Under the pieces are notes generated by a model. That model was not told the DNA's origin. It was given only the letters and a program-made list of their open reading frames with translations, and ran no database searches. This document shows positions 6,893-7,975 of a stretch of 7,975 nt of DNA, piece by piece. The position numbers and the translations under genes were made by a program. The stretch is from a bacterium (GTDB taxonomy: Bacteria > Zhuqueibacterota > Zhuqueibacteria > Thermofontimicrobiales > Thermofontimicrobiaceae), in assembly GCA_025453735.1 (NCBI GenBank), contig JALOPY010000240.1, positions 1 through 7,975 on the forward strand, written 5' to 3'. Within the stretch, counting starts at the first letter, position 1; each line of letters opens with the position of its first letter.

Positions 6893-6897
6893 AGGAG
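6893..6897 (+). promoter_or_regulatory. Strong Shine-Dalgarno AGGAG fixing the formate dehydrogenase start
   Basis: AGGAG, extended as AAAGGAGAAA, lies 7 nt before ATG 6905. It selects that ATG over the in-frame ATG at 6866, which has no ribosome site and sits in a hairpin stem. The protein from 6905 begins just before the ferredoxin-like fold. Confidence 0.85.
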
Positions 6898-6904
6898 AAA
6901 GCTG

Positions 6905-7975
6905 ATGAGTGAAGTGGCACTGGTCAATCTGACTATAGATGATAAAAGGATTTCTGTTCCCAAAGGGACGACGATCCTGAATGCCGCGCTGCAACATGGC
7001 ATCAAGATTCCGCATCTCTGTTACCATCCGAAAACGGGGCAGGCATCGCTGTGCCGGATTTGCGTCGTGGAAGTGGATGGCATGAAGGGTTTGCAGACTG
7101 CCTGTTCTGTTCCAGTGCGGGACGACATGGTCGTCCATGCAACGACGGAACGAACTATCGCTGTTCGGCGCATGATCGTCGAACTGCTGCTCAGCAATGG
7201 GCATCACAACTGCATCTCATGCGAGCGCAACGGACGTTGCGAATTGCAGGATGCTGCTTACATGCTCGGCATCGAAACTTCATCCTATCCAATTTACGAT
7301 AAAAAATTGCCGCTCGATGAATCCAGCCCTGGCATTGTTTATGATCCTAATAAATGCATTCAATGTCATCGTTGTATCAAAGGTTGCAACAATGTGGTGA
7401 TCAATCGGGTGCTGGAGATGGGCTGGCGCAGCAATCATTCGGTGGTCATCTGCGATGATGATAAACCGATGGGCGAATCGACCTGTGTCCAGTGCGGCGA
7501 ATGCGTTCAGCTCTGTCCCGTCGGCGCGTTGACGGAAAAGCTAGCCATCGGCAAAGGCCGCAGCTACGAGATGACCAAAGTGCAAACCACCTGTCCCTAT
7601 TGCGGCGTCGGCTGCCAGATGGAATTGCATGTGAAAGACAACCAGATCGTGCGGGTTTATGGCGTCGAGGGCGAGACGGACAACGAAGGCTCGCTCTGCG
7701 TGAAAGGTCGCTTTGGCAACGATTTCGTTAGCTCGCCCAATCGATTGACCAAACCGCTGCTCCGAAAAAATGACAAGCTGGAAGAAGTCTCCTGGGATGA
7801 GGCGCTGGACTTTACCGCGAACAAATTATTGGAGATCAAAAATAAATATGGCTCGGGCGCAATTGCTGGCTTGACATCTGCCAAATGCACCAACGAAGAA
7901 AATTATATCTTTCAAAAATTCATGAGAGCCGTGATCAAAACCAACAATGTCGATCACTGCGCCCGTCTCTGACAC
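6905..7975 (+). CDS. fdhF: Formate dehydrogenase alpha subunit, selenocysteine type (3' end outside window)
   Basis: This is the molybdenum/tungsten bis-MGD enzyme that interconverts formate and CO2, here the long NAD-type form with an N-terminal electron-transfer arm. Cluster ligands in order: [2Fe-2S] ferredoxin-like domain Cys39, 50, 53, 67; the NuoG-like His/Cys cluster with Cys103, 106, 112 (HNCISCERNGRC); two [4Fe-4S] ferredoxin clusters Cys151/154/157/161 and Cys194/197/200/204; then the molybdopterin-proximal [4Fe-4S] site Cys230, 233, 237, 265 (TTCPYCGVGC, GSLCVKG). It reaches the active site at NNVDHCARL, then TGA (codon 356) and CAC (His). In this family the next residue is Cys or selenocysteine followed by His, so the TGA is read as Sec and the gene runs on. 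NuoG has a similar N terminus but lacks this motif. Partner NuoE/F-like subunits would be expected downstream. It lies 59 nt after the kinase gene and looks more GC-rich than the regulators. Confidence 0.93.
7970..7972 (+). other. In-frame TGA, predicted selenocysteine codon
   Basis: The codons TGC GCC CGT CTC TGA CAC read C-A-R-L-U-H, which lines up with the active-site metal ligand of formate dehydrogenases (E. coli FdhF has CARVUHGPS around Sec140). A bacterial SECIS stem-loop should follow immediately, but the window ends 3 nt later. Confidence 0.88.

Noticed and set aside
6866..6904. ATG 6866 as the formate dehydrogenase start
   Set aside because: It lies in a hairpin stem without a Shine-Dalgarno, while ATG 6905 has AGGAG 7 nt upstream and begins next to the conserved fold.
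6881..7207. 108-residue - strand open frame
   Set aside because: It is the reverse of the Cys-rich part of formate dehydrogenase, whose motifs are clear on the + strand.
7970..7972. TGA as the true end of a short 355-residue protein
   Set aside because: It would stop just at the metal ligand, before most of the catalytic domain. The CARL-TGA-His context fits selenocysteine.

Overview
The window is a signal-transduction cluster that runs directly into a metabolic gene, with every gene on the + strand. It holds the 3' end of a histidine kinase (1-630), a membrane-bound Cache/HAMP histidine kinase (635-2626), an NtrC-family sigma-54 activator split by a 19-bp tandem duplication (2650-4042), a protein of two receiver domains with no output domain (about 4363-5178), a soluble receiver-PAS-histidine kinase (5349-6845), and the 5' part of a molybdenum/tungsten formate dehydrogenase alpha subunit (6905 to beyond the window end).

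The organism is a bacterium with sigma-54 control and very probably a selenocysteine decoding system. The intergenic DNA is AT-rich. Shine-Dalgarno use is uneven: strong before the formate dehydrogenase and the Cache kinase, weak or absent before several others. The dense two-component genes and the NAD-type, iron-sulfur-rich formate dehydrogenase suit an anaerobic or facultative lineage, for example uncultured KSB1/Calditrichota-like or deltaproteobacterial-type bacteria. That placement is a guess from style only.

Region by region: 1-2626 holds two kinases 4 nt apart, probably translationally coupled. The Cache kinase is followed after 23 nt by the NtrC-like regulator, a standard sensor/activator pair. 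As written, the activator cannot be made as one protein, because its phosphoacceptor region is duplicated out of frame. Removing one copy restores a 457-residue protein with every hallmark motif. The 260-nt gap 4043-4302 has no gene. It carries a near-perfect sigma-54 promoter (-24/-12) at 4279-4294 and, about 115 bp upstream of the predicted transcription start, a perfect inverted repeat that could be the activator's binding site. The predicted start falls at about 4305, so the next protein must begin downstream of the ATG at 4303. The gap 5179-5348 holds a hairpin and what looks like a degraded dispersed intergenic repeat.

Working model (inference): the Cache kinase senses an extracytoplasmic ligand and phosphorylates the NtrC-like activator. 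The activator drives the sigma-54 promoter of the double-receiver gene next door. The receiver-PAS kinase adds a second, cytoplasmic input. The position of the formate dehydrogenase suggests the system responds to formate, redox state or anaerobic carbon metabolism, but nothing in the window proves that the sensors control it.

The formate dehydrogenase frame seems to stop at a TGA three bases before the window end. That TGA sits exactly at the active-site Cys/Sec position (CARL-U-H), so it is best read as selenocysteine and the gene continues past the window. I found no CRISPR array, mobile element, tRNA or rRNA, and no clearly novel gene system. The most notable items are the regulatory circuit, the broken activator and the Sec codon.
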